From positions 32,053,001 through 32,117,000 of the forward strand of contig NC_065575.1 of NCBI RefSeq assembly GCF_937616625.2: a stretch of DNA of 64,000 nucleotides, in the 5' to 3' direction. The first letter of the stretch is position 1; each line of letters opens with the position of its first letter. Shown in pieces: positions 34,605 through 45,642 of the stretch. The notes beneath the pieces were generated by a model, which saw only the letters and a program-made list of their open reading frames with translations, was not told the origin of the DNA and did not search any database. The DNA is from Mercurialis annua. Taxonomy: Eukaryota > Streptophyta > Magnoliopsida > Malpighiales > Euphorbiaceae. The translations under genes were made by a program, and so were the position numbers.

Positions 34605-36241
34605 AATCTTTGCTTGTCCCCAAGCAAGAAATGCATTGCACATAACTCAAAAACTAGTAATTTGGCAAGATTAAACACGCATCAACAATCATACTCTAGT
34701 ATGAAAAATGCACAAATGCAAACGTCTAACATCAACAACGATGAACAATGCACACAAATGAGCCATGCAAGTTGTAATGACATATTGCGAAGACAAAGAG
34801 AAAACAATTGCATTAGTCTAAGGTCAATCTCGAATACTCAAGTTATTACCATCATCTACGGGACATGCGAATGCTTGGTCAAACAAGAATATTGGGCAAG
34901 TTATGGCAAAATCAAACATAAGCATTGAGCAAAGGCACTAAAATCCTCTCAAGGTATCACTCTAACACACAAGTGTTTAAAGCAAAGAAATGAAGCACAC
35001 AAATACGGAATTCCCATAGGTTTGCTCATAGTCCTAAACTCTACTACTTAGCTCGGTGATCGACGATTATCCTATGGACTTTGTACGGGTTGTAATGTGA
35101 CCAAGGTCCGGGTAGGTGAAGTTGATATTTTAGGCTACAACTTGACTTGAAACTAGCTACTTCATTAACATCGAGCTTTTTAGGTTAGCTTGGAATTTTA
35201 GCATAATTGAACTTCTCTTATCATTCTAACACCTTTATTTCTTTTTCTTACTTCTATTTTTGTGTTTTTCTTTCTTTTCTTTTTCTTTTTCAATTTTTCC
35301 TTGTTTTTGAATTTTTCTTTCTTAGGTGTAGATTTTTGCCTTTGGCACTCAAGTTCAAACTTCTTCATTTTCATCAAGCTATTACCCTCTCCTCCTCACA
35401 CTAGTTCTCAAGTCAAGTTCGGGTAATTAAAAGTGGAAATTGAAGAACAGAATATGATGTGATTATGGAGATATTCAACAAAGGTCTAGGCCCAAATTTG
35501 GCTATCTAGAGGTAAAAGGTGAGCTTTTAACGTGGTCTCTAGAATTGATTACACCTAATGCCATACTCATCTAATCATCGACCACTCAATAATGTAATTT
35601 TGAATGGACACCGAGCAAATTCTAGGAATTCCGGACAATTGACACTCACAACAAACAATTAGGCTCGAAAATTCTCGAAAATCAACAAAAAATATGTGGT
35701 GTTATGCCTAATGCTCAATTCCTATGTTTTCATGCCACTTATGCCCAAAATTGCGTCAACACAAATTTTTCAAACTTTGTCACACATCATGCATCCGTAT
35801 TAGGCTAATCAATTGAATTCGATAATCAACAACTAAAGGTCAATTTTACCGCTATCCCTTTGCAACATGTCATATCAATTTTCATTTCATTAAGAAAGCA
35901 TTGAACACAATTGTCTAAGCTAGAAAAATACATAACGACATTAAAGCACAAGAGATAGTGAATGTTGATACAATTCAAATCATTACCAAAACACTAACTT
36001 TTTCACAAAGATCATTTCACAAGCTTGGCACAAGAGTTTAGTGGAGGCGACTCAAACAACCTAACACAACTAGACTCTAAAACAAAATGGAACAAACATA
36101 AAGCAATTACTAAAATAAAACCTAACAAAACGAAATACAATTCACCAACCCTCCTCACACTATTTCTAAGCTTAGTCCCTAAGCGATAAATAAAGAAACA
36201 CAAAATTGTATGAGTTGAGTTAGAGAAATGCAAATCTTGGT
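34605..36241 (-). other. Athila 3' non-coding region between third ORF and 3' LTR
   Basis: No convincing ORF. A strongly T-rich stretch (35225-35330) and two internal copies of the polypurine-tract 13-mer (35391-35403, 36150-36162) are present. Otherwise it is unremarkable. Confidence 0.6.
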
Positions 36242-37570
36242 TCAATCGAATTCCGGTGGTTCGGGGGATGGAGTTGGGGATGGATAGGCCGGTCCTCCTT
36301 GGGCATTGAAATAGTCACGTAATTTCTCCTCGTGACGCCTTTGTCGATCATGAAGCCTCTTTTGGCGATATTCCATGCGCGCCCACATCTTGCGTTGATC
36401 CTCCATGAATCGGAGTTGGGTGGCTTCAAACTCGTTCCTTGCATCTACATTAGGAGCGGGAGGCTCCCATTGCACGCCCTCCGGTACCGCTTCTCCTTCG
36501 GCGCTTGTTCCAGCCGCCTCACTTCCCTTTCTTCTCACATTTTCCTTTTGTTTTCTTGGGGCGGCCTCATCTCGTGGTTGATATCAGGAGTATGGAAATG
36601 TCTCACCGGGGTGTGCTCTCTCCCACTCATTTTGAAGGTATTTGGTGACGATTTTCCCCTTTCTCGCAAATCCACCCGTGGTGAGGTGATCCTCGTATAT
36701 CAATTTTGGAGCTTCAATCTTGTAGCGACTTTCATCAAACTCCGGAACCTTTCGAGCCAATTGCAACACAAACCAACCATATCCTATCATCTTCGTCTTG
36801 CGGGGGATTTCTTGCAACATCTTCATGAAACGAAAAGCCGTGTTCACCTCCACATTATCCGCTAGGGGATTTGCAATGAGATTGATGATGAGCAATTCTC
36901 CTCGTGTTAGCTTGTTGGACTCATTCCTTCCACAATACACATGACTATACCACTTGAGCAACACTATCAACACAATATCTCGAATTTCATTCAACTTAGA
37001 GCGGTGTGTATCAAAAATCGCCTTTCCCGATGCCGCATTCCAAACCGCATTGTCATCATAATTCTCATAAGACGGCATGTACTTAATCCCCACATTCAGT
37101 AGATCATACTCATCGCACAAGTCTTCTAATGTGAATACCGCTTCCTTGCCTACCAACCGGTAAGTGATGTTCGTTTCGGAACCGGGCACTACCTTGAGCG
37201 TAGTGAAAAACTCATAAGTGAGGGCTTCACAAAAATCGTGTGTTGAACCCGCCATCTTCCGTAACTCCACCAAATCGAGATAATTTTCTAACCCGGCCTT
37301 GATACCGAGCTTCTCCAAGGATTCCCAATGAAGTGCATAGTGCTCGGCAATTCCCCTTTTCTTGAGCTTCTTGTAAAGTTCGTCTTCTTCCACCGACCGT
37401 ATCTCAAATGGTGCTTCGTATTGACGGGTGAGAGCAACCGGAGTGTTAACTCCGATGGTTCTTGAACCGGAGGCGGTTGTCTTTCGGGAGGAACGAAACG
37501 TACGTAGTGTTTGATCATCTTCAAGAGTGGGGTTGTTTGTTTTGGCTTTGGATCTTGTGGCTCGAGACAT
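36242..37570 (-). pseudogene. Athila third ORF (ORF-1/env-position protein)
   Basis: After integrase, a 442-codon frame starts MSRATRSKAKTNNP and has the body found in the Arabidopsis Athila ORF-1 family (PF03078-like): HYALHWESLEKLGIKAGLEN, SKLNEIRDIVLIVLLKWYSH, LTRGELLIINLI. One TGA (36584-36586) interrupts it after HPGETFPYS; the same frame then runs to 36242 with a charged stretch (WARMEYRQKRLHDRQRRHEE). No signal peptide or clear membrane segment, so a capsid-like or unknown role fits better than an envelope. Function unknown. Confidence 0.82.
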
Positions 37571-38289
37571 GATGAGAAGGGAAAAGGGTAGTCGGAAATG
37601 AATTCGGTTTTTAATTTGGGTGGCTTAAGTGGTGGTTAAAGCTTGTGGAAGTTTTTGCTTGATGAAAGAGAATGAAGGTTTTGGCTATGGAAGATTTGCT
37701 AGAAAAGGAAAAGAGTGATGGAGAAGATGAAGTGTTGGATGGCTTTTTAAGGATAAGAAACCAAATTTGAATTTGAATGGTGCAAGATGATGCCAACTCA
37801 TCAATCCTTGTGTTTTGTGCTTCTTATGAAAGGCCAAGATCAAGCCACACAACAATCCAAGTGCTTTAAGAATGGGCCAATAAGAAAATTTCATTCCCCT
37901 CTCTTCTTTTCATGTTGCACGGATCGAGCAATATGTTTTAATTGCATTGCACGATCCGTGCAAATTTTGGAAATAAATTTTGCCCATGGTTCTGAGATGT
38001 GCACGATTCGTGCAAGTGGACTTATGAAGCTTGCACGAATCGTGCAATGCACAGATGAGAGAAATTGAAATTTTTTTCTTTCTTTTTCCGACATTCTCCT
38101 ACACATCACAATCAAAACACACCGGCGTTATCTTGAACAAAACAAAATAAAACACGAAAAATAAACAAACAACATAAACACTAAATAACTATGAACTAAA
38201 AATTAAATCAAAACTTAAGACGAACCTCTTGGGATTGCCTCCCAAGCGCGCTTGTTTAGAGTCGAAAGCTCGAATATCCCGCGGTTGAC
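37571..38289 (-). other. Athila non-coding region between integrase and third ORF, with palindromes
   Basis: No ORF. It holds four palindrome copies at 37915-37931 (degenerate), 37947-37963, 38000-38014 and 38031-38047. Short open frames here arise from the repeats. Confidence 0.7.
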
Positions 38290-39513
38290 TCAAGTAGGAG
38301 TGGTGAAAGAGACTTCATCTTCCACCCGGTTAATCAAAGGCCCAAGATACGGTTTGCACCGGTGTCCATTAACCTTGAAAGTCTCACCCTTAGAATTCTC
38401 CAATTCAACCGCACCGTGATTCGCCACACTCCGGATTTTGAATGGGCCACTCCATCGAGATTTCAATTTTCCCGGAAACAACCTCAAACGTGAATTGTAA
38501 AGAAGAACAAACGATCCAACCTCTAAAACCTTGGGGGAGATGTGAGAATCATGCCATCGCTTCGTTTTTTCTTTATAAAGCTTTGTGTTTTCATATGCCA
38601 TGAAACGAAATTCATCCAGCTCATTTAATTGAAGCAACCGCTTCTCTCCCGCCGCCTTAAAATCGAAGTTCAATTTCTTTATAGCCCAATACGCTCTATG
38701 CTCAAGTTCTAAAGGAAGATGACACGCCTTCCCATAGACAACACGAAACGGAGACATCCCAAGTGGAGCTTTGTAGGCCGTTCTATAAGCCCACAATGCA
38801 TTATCCAATTTTAATGACCAATCTTTCCGGGATCCATTCACCGTCTTCTCGAGAATTCTTTTCAATTCACGGTTCGAAACCTCAACTTGGCCGCTAGTTT
38901 GGGGGTGATAAGGAGTAGCGACTCGATGGTGCACATTATACTTTCTCATAAGAGCTCCAAATTGCCGATTGCAAAAATGCGAGCCACCGTCACTAATAAT
39001 CACTTTAGGAGTCCCGAAGCGGTTCACTAACCTCTTTAGGAAGTCCAATACTACTTTGGCGTCGTTAGTAGGCAAAGCCTCCGCTTCCACCCATTTTGAA
39101 ACATAATCGACACACACCAAGATGTATTCTTTCTTGAATGAGACCGGAAAGGGCCCCATAAAGTCGATTCCCCACACATCGAATATCTCCACTTCTTGAA
39201 TCGAAGTCAAAGGCATCTCATCACGTTTGGATATGTTACCCAACCGGTCACAATGGTCAACAAACTCTTTGGCATCTCGAAATAACGTAGGCGAAAAGAA
39301 CCCGCTTTCAAGCACTCTAGCGGCGGTTCTTGCCGATCCATAATAACCGGCTTCGTGACAAGATGATAGAATAGGCATCATTTCTCCCAAAGCCACACAC
39401 CGCCGTATCATTCCGTCTCCACAAACTTTAAACAAGAAAGGTTCATCCCATAAATACCTCTTAACATCGGATAAGAACTTTTTCCGTTGATGCGATGTCA
39501 AATCTGGAGGCAT
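38290..39513 (-). pseudogene. Athila integrase
   Basis: A 407-codon frame with catalytic motifs [21 protein letters not shown] and [14 protein letters not shown] (D, D, E), and a C-terminal domain ending GHRCKPYLG. The N-terminal zinc domain is damaged: [20 protein letters not shown] lacks the second His seen in relatives, and [15 protein letters not shown] lacks the second Cys of the CxxC pair, as if two codons were deleted. The core could be folded, but zinc binding is probably lost. Confidence 0.9.
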
Positions 39514-41129
39514 GACTTCCGATGAGAGGTAATTGGCAAAATCGGCATACCACGGCGTTTCACTTCCCGAATCATCATAAGTGTTTCATCCGGAAATCGC
39601 TCATTAATCTCCATACCAATAGGAATCGGCTCCGGATTTTCAAATCTTGATAAATGGTCCGCTACCACGTTCTCCGTGCCCTTTTTATCCCGGATCTCTA
39701 TGTCAAATTCTTGCATCAAAAGTATCCACCGAATAAGTCTTGGCTTGGCGTCTTGCTTCGTAAAAAGGTATCTCAAAGCGGCATGGTCGGTATAGATGAT
39801 GGACTTTGATCCGAGCAAGTATTGCCGGAATTTATCCAAGGCGAACACTACCGCCAACATTTCTATTTCGGAGGTAGTGTAATTGAGTTGTGCTCCGGCC
39901 ATCGTCCGGCTAGCATAGTAGATTACGTGCACCTTCTTATCTTTCCGTTGACCCAATGCACACCCCAAGGCTTGATCGCTTGCATCACACATAAGCTCAA
40001 AAGGCAAGCTCCAGTCCGGAGACGAAATGATAGGTGCGGTCACAAGAGCCTCTTTCAATTTCTCAAACGCTTCATGACACTCCTTGGTAAAATCAAAAGG
40101 AGCGTCTTTCACTAACAAACTTGTGAGAGGCCTCGCAATAGATGAGAAATCTTTAATGAACCGGCGATAAAATCCCGCATGGCCCAAGAATGCCCGGACT
40201 CCTTTAACCGTGACCGGAGCAACTAATTTCTCAATAACCTCCGTCATGGCTCTATCAACCTCAATACCCGCTTCCGAGATCTTATGCCCAAGCACAATAC
40301 CCTCTTCCACCATAAAATGGCATTTCTCCCAATTAAGTACCAAGTTGGTCTCCTCACACCGTGCTAACACCCGCTCAAAATTAGCTAAACAACCATCGAA
40401 AGAATCACCAAAAACGGAGAAATCGTCCATAAATACCTCCATTATGTCCTCCACCATATCATTGAAGATCGAGGTCATGCAACGTTGAAAGGTTGCGGGG
40501 GCATTACACAATCCGAATGGCATCCGTCTATAGGCAAACGTCCCGTAGGGGCAAGTGAAAGTTGTCTTCTCTTGGTCATCCGGGAAAATCAAAATTTGGT
40601 TGTATCCGGAATATCCATCGAGAAAGCAATAGTACTTGTGACCCGCCACCCTTTCAAGCATTTGATCAATGAATGGTAGCGGGTAGTGGTCCTTTCTAGT
40701 TTTCGCGTTCAACCTTCGATAGTCGATACAAACTCTCCACCCGGTAACCGTTCTTGTAGAGATTTGCTCCCCTTTTTCGTTCTCTACTACCGCCATTCCT
40801 CCCTTCTTCGGTACACATTGAACCGGACTAACCCAACCACTATCGGAAATCGGATAAATAATCCCAGCGTCTAGAAGCTTTACTATTTCCTTGTGCACAA
40901 CTTCCTTCATGTTAGGGTTCAATCTTCTTTGCCTTTGTGTAACCTTCTTGGCTCCATCCTCAAGGTTGATCTTGTGCATCACCACTTGAGGACTTATGCC
41001 TCGAATGTCGGAGATTTGCCATCCCATGGCTAACACATGCTCCTTCACTACTTGCACAACCCTCCTCTCTTGTTCCTTAGAGAGCTTGTTTGAGATGATG
41101 ATAGGTAGAGTTTTCACCTTCTCCGACAA
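39498..41129 (-). pseudogene. Athila reverse transcriptase and RNase H
   Basis: A 543-codon open frame with RT motifs in order: [56 protein letters not shown] and active site [10 protein letters not shown] (F instead of Y before MDD, usual for the group). RNase H follows with [30 protein letters not shown] and [12 protein letters not shown]. These catalytic residues are intact. The frame departs near 39560, where a 1-base indel separates it from integrase. In a healthy element this would be part of one gag-pol protein. Confidence 0.92.
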
Positions 41130-41640
41130 AAGCGTAACGGAGATGCATAGGTAGGGGTTTCATTTCGACTTGAGGTGGTACTTGGGAGGAAGGAGGTGTG
41201 ACTCCCTCATTCTTAATCAAAGTCTCCGGTGTGGGCTTGTCTTCATCATTGCACTCATCTTCGGAATCATCGGATTGGAATACAACTTGTTTCACTTCGA
41301 AAATTTCAAAATCTGCCTTAACTATGCCTTGCACGATCCATGCATTGTGACTTAAATGTGTTGCACGAATCGTGCAAGTCTCAGTTTTAGCTTCTGTAAC
41401 TTCTTTTTCTCTTACACGAATCGTGCAACCAAACTTTAGGGGATTGCACAAATCGTGCAATAGCTTACACTCCCCCATTTCTTGCACTTTCAACTCTAAC
41501 CCCCGGTTCGATGCTTCCAAGTTTGCTTCTAGTTGTTCCTTCACAAGTTCATCAACTAAGTCAATCCTCATGCACTCTTCCTCCTCGATGGTACCCCGCA
41601 TGACTTTCTTCATATCAAACTCAACCGTTTCCTCATCGAT
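41077..41640 (-). pseudogene. Athila protease-RT spacer containing palindrome copies
   Basis: The frame after the TGA encodes a charged, poorly conserved linker (RIDLVDELVKEQLEANLEAS) and then four copies of the TTGCACGAWTCGTGCAA palindrome or near copies (41325-41462). The copies are read in three frames (as LHDLCN, CTIR, AWIVQ). A frameshift near 41100-41130 links it to the RT frame. It lies between protease and RT, a variable part of Athila pol. Confidence 0.75.
41325..41462. repeat. Palindrome cluster inside Athila pol
   Basis: TTGCACGATCCATGCA (41329-41344), TTGCACGAATCGTGCAA (41361-41377), TTACACGAATCGTGCAA (41412-41428) and TTGCACAAATCGTGCAA (41444-41460). They fall in different codon phases of the same ORF. 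Confidence 0.92.
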
Positions 41641-44038
41641 TCACAAGGTCAATTTCCCACCATGCACATCAATTAAAGCCCTTCCGGTGTTCATGAAGGG
41701 TCGCCCCAAGATCATTGGGCACTCCTTATCCACCGCATAGTCCAAGATAACAAAATCAACCGGAAAGATGAATTTATCTACCTTGACAAGCACATCCTCA
41801 ACAATCCCAAACGGCCTTTTCAACGAATGATCCGCTTGTTGGAGTACCATCGAGGTGCTTTTCACAGTTTGGTCTCCACAAAGTGTCCTGAAAAGAGTTA
41901 AAGGCATAAGATTAATGCTAGCACCAAGATCACATAAGCAATTTATAGAACTCATATTTCCTATAGTGCAAGGTATAGAAAAACTCCCTGGGTTCTTCAA
42001 CTTAGCCGGCAAATCATTCAAAATAATGGAGCTACACACTTCCGGAATGGGAACCGTTGTGCCACTATCCCAACTTCTTTTGTTGGTGATGATATCCTTC
42101 AAGAACTTGGCATATTGTGGCATCTCACGTAGTGCATCCGCCAAGCTAAGATTAATTTGCAACTTCTTGAAAATCTCAAGGAACTTATGAAATTTTTCGT
42201 TCCCTTGAGCTTTCCTTAACCGGCTTGGAAATGGAACCGGTGGTACAAACGGTGGTGGTGGTGGCGGCCTCACATAAGGCTCTTCAACCTCGATAGCCAC
42301 TTCCTCACGCTCCCTTGGTAATTCGTGGCTTGAGCTTGCTCTATCAATCACAATTTGAGGCTCATCCTCCTCCACAACATGCTTCTTCCCATTTGCTTTC
42401 TCAAGGTTTCTCCCACTTCGGAGCTCTACCGCCTTAACATGTTCTCTAGGATTATTCTCCGTCGTGGATGGCAACCCCCCTTGAGTTCTACCTTGAAGTG
42501 AGATAGCCATTTGAGAAATTTGAGTTTCCAAATGGTGAATAGTGGAAGCTTGGTTCTTCTCCCTTTGCTCCATTTTTTCTAATTTCTCAAGTACCTTGGC
42601 AAGCACATTTCCCTCATCCGTATTTCGTGGTTGTTGAAAACCGGGAGGATGTTGTGGTCTACCACCGTAATTGTTCCCATGGTTTGGGTTTCCTTGATAG
42701 TGACCTTGTTGTTGTGGAGGCCTATTATTGCTTTGGAAGCTTGAACCCGCTTGATTAGACCCTTGAGCATTGCCTTACCCCTCTTGATTTCTCCACCCAA
42801 AATTTGGATGATTCCTCCATCCGGGGTTATAAGTGTTGGAATAAGGATCATTGGCTTGCCTTTGACCCCCAATGTAGTTCACTTGCTCACTCATATTTTG
42901 CCCCGTGGCTAAGCATTCGCCCCCCGAGTGGTTGAAATCCCCACAAAACTCGCATCCTACTTGGATATAGGCCACCGGAGCATTTCTTGGTGCAACTTGT
43001 TTCTTCAAAGCATCCAATTGTGCTTGGAGTGAAGCATTTTTTTTCCTTGATAGCCTCCATCTCCCTCACTTGGTCAAGCGTCATTACCGACTTTTGAGTA
43101 GTCGGTGCCCTTCTATCCATGGGCCCCCATGTGCTACTAACCATGGCCAACTTTTCTACCAACTCAAGAGCCTCTTCGTACGTCTTTTGCATCAAAGACC
43201 CACCCGAAGCCGCATCAATAGTGGCTCTAGTGGTGACATTTGTTGCATCATAGAAAATTTGAATCACATGCTCCTTGTTAAGCTTGTGATGGGGGACACT
43301 TCTTTGTAAGTCCTTAAAACGCTCCCATGCTTCATAGAGCGACTCCCCATCGAATTGCACAAACTCGAGAATGTCTTTGGTTAGCTTCGTTGTCTTTCCA
43401 TGTGGAAAGTACTTGTTAAGAAAAGCTTGAGCTAACTCCCGCAAAGTGTGGATCGATTCATTGGGTAGAGATTGAAGCCACAAACTAGCTTTATCCCTCA
43501 AAGAGAAAGGGAACATCTGGAGCTTGATTTGGTCCGCGGTTATCCCATGAAGCTTGAACGTGTTAAGAACCCCCAAGAACTTGGCTATATGGGCATTTGG
43601 GTCCTCCTGCTTCAACCCATAGAAAGCACAACAGTTCTCCAAGAGTTGGATAGTACTCGGCTTGATCTCAAAAGTTGCCGCTTGAACCGGCATAGCGAAA
43701 CATCCGAACGTGGCATTATCCACATCCGGCAAGAAGAACTCGCCCAAAGTTTGCCTCGGTTGATTTTGCACTTGCGGTTGCACCCAAGGGCGAACATCCC
43801 TTGGTCGCTCTTGTTGCCTTTGTTGATTCACATTCTCAAGTGGAGGAGGGGGTGGATATTGTTGTTCCCCTTCATCCACTAGAGGATTGAATCCTTCTTC
43901 TACCTCATAATTATGTCCATCACCCTCCATAACTAAGGGAATCCGGGCTCTTCTTCTCACGCCTCTTTCGTAACTACCGAGATCCTCTTGAAAAGGTTCT
44001 AGTGGGAGATTAGCACGCCGTGTATTATGCATACACAA
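41641..44038 (-). pseudogene. Athila gag and protease region
   Basis: From ATG 44038 the capsid domain is clear (ATFEIKPSTIQLLENCCAFY, KASLWLQSLPNESI, LYEAWERFKDLQRSVPHHKL). A run of eight A on the coding strand (plus-strand T-run 43037-43044) looks one base too long and shifts the frame. The true frame resumes with a zinc knuckle CEFCGDFNHSGGEC (about 42965), then a TAA at 42775-42777. Further on come a coiled coil (VLEKLEKMEQREKN), a proline run, and the protease motif LCDLGASINLMPLTLF near 41930. A TGA at 41641-41643 stops it, but the same frame continues beyond. So gag and protease are present but split by at least three lesions. Confidence 0.88.
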
Positions 44039-44182
44039 AGGGTAAATTCCTACACAAACAAAGACAAGAGAACCGAGCGTAAATCACGAAAACGCAAGAA
44101 TGAACAATGAAAGTAAAAACAGAAAATAACGCTAACTCGACCGAATTTCAAAATACTTTCAATCAATTAAACGCAACCTAGT

Positions 44183-44199
44183 CCCCGGCAACGGCGCCA
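44183..44199 (-). other. Primer-binding site, tRNA-Asp type
   Basis: On the minus strand TGGCGCCGTTGCCGGGG, complementary to the 3' end of plant tRNA-Asp(GUC) including CCA. This is the usual primer of Athila elements. Confidence 0.85.
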
Positions 44200-44205
44200 A
44201 AAACT

Positions 44206-45637
44206 TGTTGAGAATAAACCCAACTCGTAGTAAATCCGGAAGTCGGATGTCGATCCCACGAGGACTAAAGGTTTAAAGTGAGTGAAATCGATTTGGAAAT
44301 TCAATTCGGAAAGCACAAATAAAGATTGGTTTTAGGTAACAATTCTAACAACTAAAAATCAACTAAACGCTAAAATGCAATAACTCAAAAAGCACTAATT
44401 ATCAACGATTTAAAATCAATAAAGGGAAACGTCAAGGGATTGGCAATCACACCTAGGTCATGCATTCATGGTTGGTCAAATCAGAAGTGTTTCAAGGGCC
44501 GAGTGAAGTCTAATGCGTTATTCCCGCTCTCTCGAGCCTCAAGGAACAACAAAACCGCTACCTAATCACCTAATCAATACCAAGCTCACTCTCGTGTTAC
44601 AAGGCATAGCTAAACGATTAACTAGCGATTAATCAATCAACTCTAGGGCCACCTAAGTTCAAACCCACTCTCGTGGCGCTCTAAAACCTAGGTTTTCAAT
44701 CCTATTAGTCAATCTAATCAACCACCTCTCGGTGCATTAATCAAACTCTAAACATGATTAGGATAGCTAATCCTAAATAAGCAATAAGCAATAGGAGTAA
44801 AACATGAGTAAACAACATTAAGAACCAACCAATCATACAACCCTAGGCTATCATACCAACCCCCTAACAAGGGGCTTAGCCACTCATGGCTAAGTTCTCA
44901 ATACAAGCACTAATCAAACAACTAAACATTAAAAAGTAGAGAAAGGTTACCTTAAGTAAAATGGAAGAACAATAACTCATACAAGATAATGAAAATTCCA
45001 CAATAAATAAACTTGCATTAATTTATAAGAGATCTTGTTCAATCAAACATTAAAAGCTTCAACTTCACCAACAATGGTGGAAAAGATGGAGCACACAATT
45101 CTAAAGAGATTCTAAGCTATTTTTAGGAGGCAACACAAAAGGAATAAAAGTAATGAATGTTGCATAACCTAATTTGAATCATAAAGTAGTACTTATAGTA
45201 GTCTCAAAAAGGAAATAAAACATCCTACAAATGAGTGTTGGGCCTAAAGAGGAAATGTGCAAAAGCCTTAGTCCTTTTCTTCAAATTTCTGAATCCCTCG
45301 AATAAGTCATTGCACGAATCGTGCAACTCAACTTATACAAGCTTGCACGATTCGTGCAAGAATCTTCAAAAGCTTCTGCCCTCTTTTCTGGATGATGCAC
45401 GATCCGTGCAATGCTTCTGGCCTCTAGGAATTCTCCGATTCTTTCGCTTCCGGCTTTGCTCTTCGCTTCCTTTCTTTGAATCTCCCTCTTTTTACGCCAA
45501 AGATGCATCCTAACGCTCCATAATCCTGAAACGCTTAAGCACACAAATAAGATATAAAAATACCTCAAAGTGCATAGAAAGAGACACTAAAATGCATCAA
45601 AAACACTCTATATTATAGGAGTAATTTACTCCTATAA
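44206..45637 (-). repeat. 5' LTR of the Athila element
   Basis: 1432 bp. The outer end reads CTCCTATAA where the other LTR has CTCCTATCA, so the terminal CA has mutated to AA. The target duplication ATTTA follows directly. The primer-binding site lies 6 bases inside. Confidence 0.95.
45310..45410. repeat. Palindrome cluster in the Athila 5' LTR
   Basis: The same motifs as in the other LTR at 45310-45326, 45342-45360 and 45396-45410. The fourth copy is absent because of the 21-base difference. Confidence 0.92.
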
Positions 45638-45642
45638 ATTTA

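Larger units (their letters stand above)
33137..45637 (-). mobile_element. Athila-type Ty3/gypsy retrotransposon, full length 12.5 kb
   Basis: Both LTRs are present (33137-34589, 44206-45637) and a 5-bp target duplication ATTTA flanks the element (33132-33136, 45638-45642). In minus orientation: 5' LTR, tRNA-Asp primer site, gag, protease, RT, RNase H, integrase, a third ORF, polypurine tract, 3' LTR. This is the Athila plan. The LTRs differ by few substitutions plus a 21-base indel, so insertion is fairly recent, yet gag-pol has at least five disabling lesions, so the copy was probably defective soon after or at insertion. It sits inside the RNase H region of an older Tat element. Confidence 0.95.

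Noticed and set aside
36242..37570. Retroviral envelope gene in the Athila element
   Set aside because: Env-like position only. No signal peptide, no clear transmembrane segment, and the sequence resembles the Athila ORF-1 family.
36012..38115. Short plus- and minus-strand ORFs around the Athila third ORF (for example 36332-36865 plus)
   Set aside because: Antisense shadows of the third ORF or products of palindrome repeats, with no domain signal.
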